NCBI GenBank assembly: GCA_002841885.1
Contig: PHBE01000001.1
Coordinates: forward strand, 1-64,000
Direction of reading: 5' to 3'
From: Deltaproteobacteria bacterium HGW-Deltaproteobacteria-18
Lineage (GTDB): Bacteria > Desulfobacterota > Desulfovibrionia > Desulfovibrionales > Desulfomicrobiaceae
DNA: 64,000 nucleotides
The position numbers and the translations under genes are program-made. Positions 62,053 through 64,000 of the stretch are shown one piece after another. The notes below the pieces were generated by a model that was given only the letters and a program-made list of their open reading frames with translations, did not search any database and was not told the DNA's origin. How positions within the stretch are numbered: the stretch's first letter is position 1; each line of letters starts with the position of its first letter.

Positions 62053-63149
62053 CGCACGTTCACCTTTGTCCCGTCCTCGACCTCGGTGTGTCCGGCCACG
62101 ATGAGCCTGTCACCCGCGATGAGCCCGCTGAGCACCTGCACATGATCACCCTCGATAACGCCCAGCTCAACGGTGCGGGCCTGGGCCACTCCGTCCTGCT
62201 CCACGAAAACAACCCGCTCTCCCCCCTTGTCCTGCACGGTGAAGAGAGGCACGGTCACGGCGTCCTCGATCAGGCGTCGCAAAAACGCCGCCCGCGCGAT
62301 CATGCCGGGCCGGATCTTGCCGTCGGCATTGTCCACTACCACCCGGACCTGAAAAGTGCGGGTCGCGGGGTCGGCCTTCCAGGCCACGAAATCGATCTCG
62401 CCTGTCCACTGCCGCTCGGGATAGGTGTCCACGAGCACCGATACCTTTTGTCCTTCGGCCAGAAAGCGCACGTCGCCTTCAGGCACGTTGAAGTTGATGC
62501 GCATGGTGCCCACGTTGACGATATCCGCCACGGGTCCTCCCTCGGCCACGAATTCGCCGGGGTCGACGTGAACCTTGTTGACCACACCGTCGAGAGTCGA
62601 CGAAACCGTGCCGTGGTCATACTCGACCTCGGCCTCGCGCAGCCGCGTCCTGGCCGAGGTCAGCTCGTTCTGGGCCTGCTCCAGCTCCTCCCGGGCAAGA
62701 ACGCCCTGCTTGTGAAGCTCGGTTCTGCGCCGCAACTGATCTTCGGCCAGCCGCACGTTTGCCCGCGTGCGATCGCGGGCGGCGCCAAGAGCCGAGAGGT
62801 CTATGCGGGCGACATGATCTCCGGTGCGCACGAGGCTCCCCTCGGTCACACCGACCCATTCCACGACACCGCCGCGCTGGGCGGCCAACCGCACATCATG
62901 CAGAGCCTCGGTCTCCCCGGGCAGAACCAGGATGTCACGCATGGTGACGGTCCTTATCTGCTCGATCATGACATTGACCACGTGCACAGGCCTTTCAGGC
63001 CCAGAAGCCTCTGAGGCAGGGACAGCCTTGCCGTCTCCGACAGCGCCGGAAGTGTCCGCAGGCGCATCCGAGCAACCGGCCAGAAGGCCGAAAAGGCAAA
63101 GGACAAGTGCGATGCGATTCAACATATTCTTTTCCCGAATCATTTTCAT
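62049..63149 (-). CDS. RND efflux membrane-fusion (adaptor) lipoprotein
   Basis: 366 residues. Lipobox LLAGC (Cys at residue 26) after a short signal. Barrel-sandwich/lipoyl halves (RDILVLPGETEALHDVRLAA and GTVSSTLDGVVNKVHVDPGE) flank an alpha-helical hairpin (~120-175), followed by a beta-barrel (NFNVPEGDVRFLAEGQKVSV) and the membrane-proximal domain. HlyD/AcrA family adaptor for the downstream pump. Overlaps both tetR (ATGA 63146-63149) and the pump gene (62049-62052). ATG 63149 and 63143 are both possible starts. Confidence 0.9.
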   Translation of the reverse strand: MKMIREKNMLNRIALVLCLFGLLAGCSDAPADTSGAVGDGKAVPASEASGPERPVHVVNVMIEQIRTVTMRDILVLPGETEALHDVRLAAQRGGVVEWVGVTEGSLVRTGDHVARIDLSALGAARDRTRANVRLAEDQLRRRTELHKQGVLAREELEQAQNELTSARTRLREAEVEYDHGTVSSTLDGVVNKVHVDPGEFVAEGGPVADIVNVGTMRINFNVPEGDVRFLAEGQKVSVLVDTYPERQWTGEIDFVAWKADPATRTFQVRVVVDNADGKIRPGMIARAAFLRRLIEDAVTVPLFTVQDKGGERVVFVEQDGVAQARTVELGVIEGDHVQVLSGLIAGDRLIVAGHTEVEDGTKVNVR

Positions 63150-63895
63150 TTCATGTGCTCCGAAATATGTGTGATCCCGCCCAGCGAAAAACGGGTGATG
63201 TGCAGGGCCGCCTCCGAAACCTCGTCGGGAGTGAAAGGCAGGCCGTCGCGCTGGGCCATGAGCGCATCCCTGTTCGTGTTGTAAAAAAGAATCTGGGCCA
63301 CGATGGAGCGCCCCATCATCTGGATGCGCATGTCGTCACGGCCGTCCGCAACCATGCCCCCTTCCAGGGCAAGATCAAGCAGCAGAGGAGCCAGATAATT
63401 CCGGACATCGGCCCTGTGCCTGCGGGCGTGGACCTCGAAAGGTGGCATAGGCCGGACAAAAGCCTCGGACAGCATCTGCCCGAGCATGCACTCGTCCTCG
63501 CGGCCCGCGGGGAGCAAAATGCGGCACAGGAACGCAAACACGAATCCATGCAGGCGCTCGGCCGCAGGGGCGTCGTCCGCCACTCCTCCGTTCATGGGAT
63601 ATATTGCCAGCAGTTCGTCCAAAAGGATGCGCAGGACCTCCGCCAGGAGTTCCTCCTTGCCGCCGAAATGATAGTTCACGGCAGCACCATTGGCCCTGGC
63701 GGCGAGGCATATCTCCCGGACCGTGACCGCACGCCCCTTGCGCCCGAACACCTCCCGCGCGGCCAGCAAGAGCCGGTGCCGCGTCTGGACGTCCGCTGCC
63801 GAATCCCTGCCGTCCTGTCCGCAGCACGGACCACAGCCTTCAATAACTCCCCGCGCGGCCGTCAACAACCGCTCCGCAACCCTTTGCAATGTCAT
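63146..63895 (-). CDS. TetR-family regulator (CecR/DUF1956-like) with Cys-rich N-terminal extension
   Basis: 249 residues from ATG 63895 (AAGGGG before it). Residues ~1-37 precede the usual TetR start and contain Cys21, Cys24 and Cys25 in EGCGPCCGQDG. HTH: TRHRLLLAAREVFGRKGRAV and VREICLAARANGAAVNYHFG (residues ~38-82). The C-terminal domain (DVRNYLAPLLLDLALEGG ... GRSIVAQILFYNTNRDALMA) resembles CecR. Likely represses its own tetR-MFP-RND operon through the palindrome just upstream. The extra Cys cluster might sense metal or thiols (inference). Confidence 0.85.
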   Translation of the reverse strand: MTLQRVAERLLTAARGVIEGCGPCCGQDGRDSAADVQTRHRLLLAAREVFGRKGRAVTVREICLAARANGAAVNYHFGGKEELLAEVLRILLDELLAIYPMNGGVADDAPAAERLHGFVFAFLCRILLPAGREDECMLGQMLSEAFVRPMPPFEVHARRHRADVRNYLAPLLLDLALEGGMVADGRDDMRIQMMGRSIVAQILFYNTNRDALMAQRDGLPFTPDEVSEAALHITRFSLGGITHISEHMK

Positions 63896-63902
63896 GGGCA
63901 CC

Positions 63903-63931
63903 CCTTGTTTCAAACGGCGTTTGAAACAAGG
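63903..63931. promoter_or_regulatory. TetR operator (29-bp perfect inverted repeat)
   Basis: CTTGTTTCAAACG and its exact complement CGTTTGAAACAAG flank a central G, with one further matching pair outside. It lies 8 bases before the regulator's start codon. A TTGACG -35-like hexamer stands just upstream on the minus strand, so binding should block transcription of the whole efflux operon. Confidence 0.82.
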
Positions 63932-63981
63932 TTTTGTTTTCGTCAAGCATAAAAATGCTCAACCTTCGCGCCCTGGCGCCC

Positions 63982-64000
63982 AAAAAAACCCGTCTGGGCA
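63982..64000 (-). terminator. Terminator half at window edge (of the upstream gene)
   Basis: On the minus strand GCCCAGACGGGTT is followed by a T run at 63982-63988. The other stem arm would lie beyond base 64000, so this is provisional. It would belong to the gene upstream of tetR. Confidence 0.35.

Noticed and set aside
60169-62145. 658-codon plus-strand frame over the RND pump gene
   Set aside because: Antisense to a clear RND transporter; low-complexity translation rich in His, Asp and Gly.

Overview
The window is high-GC DNA from a bacterium that is most likely a sulfate reducer of the Desulfovibrionales (Desulfomicrobium/Desulfovibrio relatives). This is an inference from gene content and order: precorrin-2 dehydrogenase-ccsA-hemA, psd-pssA-leuACDB, a hybrid thioredoxin reductase with glutaredoxin-like N-terminus, a 3-isopropylmalate isomerase of the split LeuC/LeuD type, and a pot polyamine operon. 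No rRNA, tRNA, CRISPR array or intact transposase was recognised.

Layout. (1) 1-5.6 kb is accessory DNA: the 3' tail of a polymorphic-toxin / contact-dependent-inhibition locus. It has a lipase-type toxin end, an ankyrin lipoprotein that looks like its immunity protein, an orphan FhaB/CdiA-type toxin module broken by two frameshifts, two small immunity-like genes, an antisense fragment of a KilA-N protein and a 32-bp palindrome. (2) 5.6-12.3 kb: ybbP-ybbA/tesA (ABC exporter and esterase with overlapping divergent start codons), a membrane-anchored unknown, a tiny lipoprotein candidate, rluA, and a MauE/DoxX-rhodanese pair. (3) 12.4-23.9 kb, minus strand: an EF-G paralogue, an uncharacterised gene, the leuACDB operon behind psd-pssA (phosphatidylethanolamine synthesis), and two glycosyltransferases. 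(4) 24.0-28.9 kb, plus strand: siroheme/heme and cytochrome c assembly genes, tilS and a PilZ protein. (5) 28.9-39.9 kb, minus strand: thioredoxin reductase fusion, GT4, class IV aminotransferase, asd, metF, pilC, nudix hydrolase, ABC-F ATPase, a small acidic protein and a GT2. (6) 40.1-42.0 kb: mutY, apparently damaged near its start, and an alpha/beta hydrolase. (7) 42.1-50.7 kb: potDABC with an internal terminator, a hybrid histidine kinase, an A+T-rich acyltransferase, and a lysozyme-like gene behind a sigma-54 promoter. (8) 50.75-54.5 kb: a tightly overlapped operon of lysine 2,3-aminomutase, two different D-Ala-D-Ala-ligase-like ATP-grasp enzymes and a GNAT acetyltransferase. (9) 54.8-63.9 kb: J-domain protein, pyrC, yqaA, dus, a DUF4079-like membrane protein, and a tetR-MFP-RND efflux operon with a palindromic operator.

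The two places most likely to hold undescribed biology are the KamA / ATP-grasp / ATP-grasp / GNAT operon (a predicted beta-lysine-containing small-molecule or peptide pathway) and the toxin/orphan-toxin island at the left edge. Several start codons were moved from the longest reading frame to the codon that has a ribosome-binding site or fits the family's N-terminus; each entry says so.
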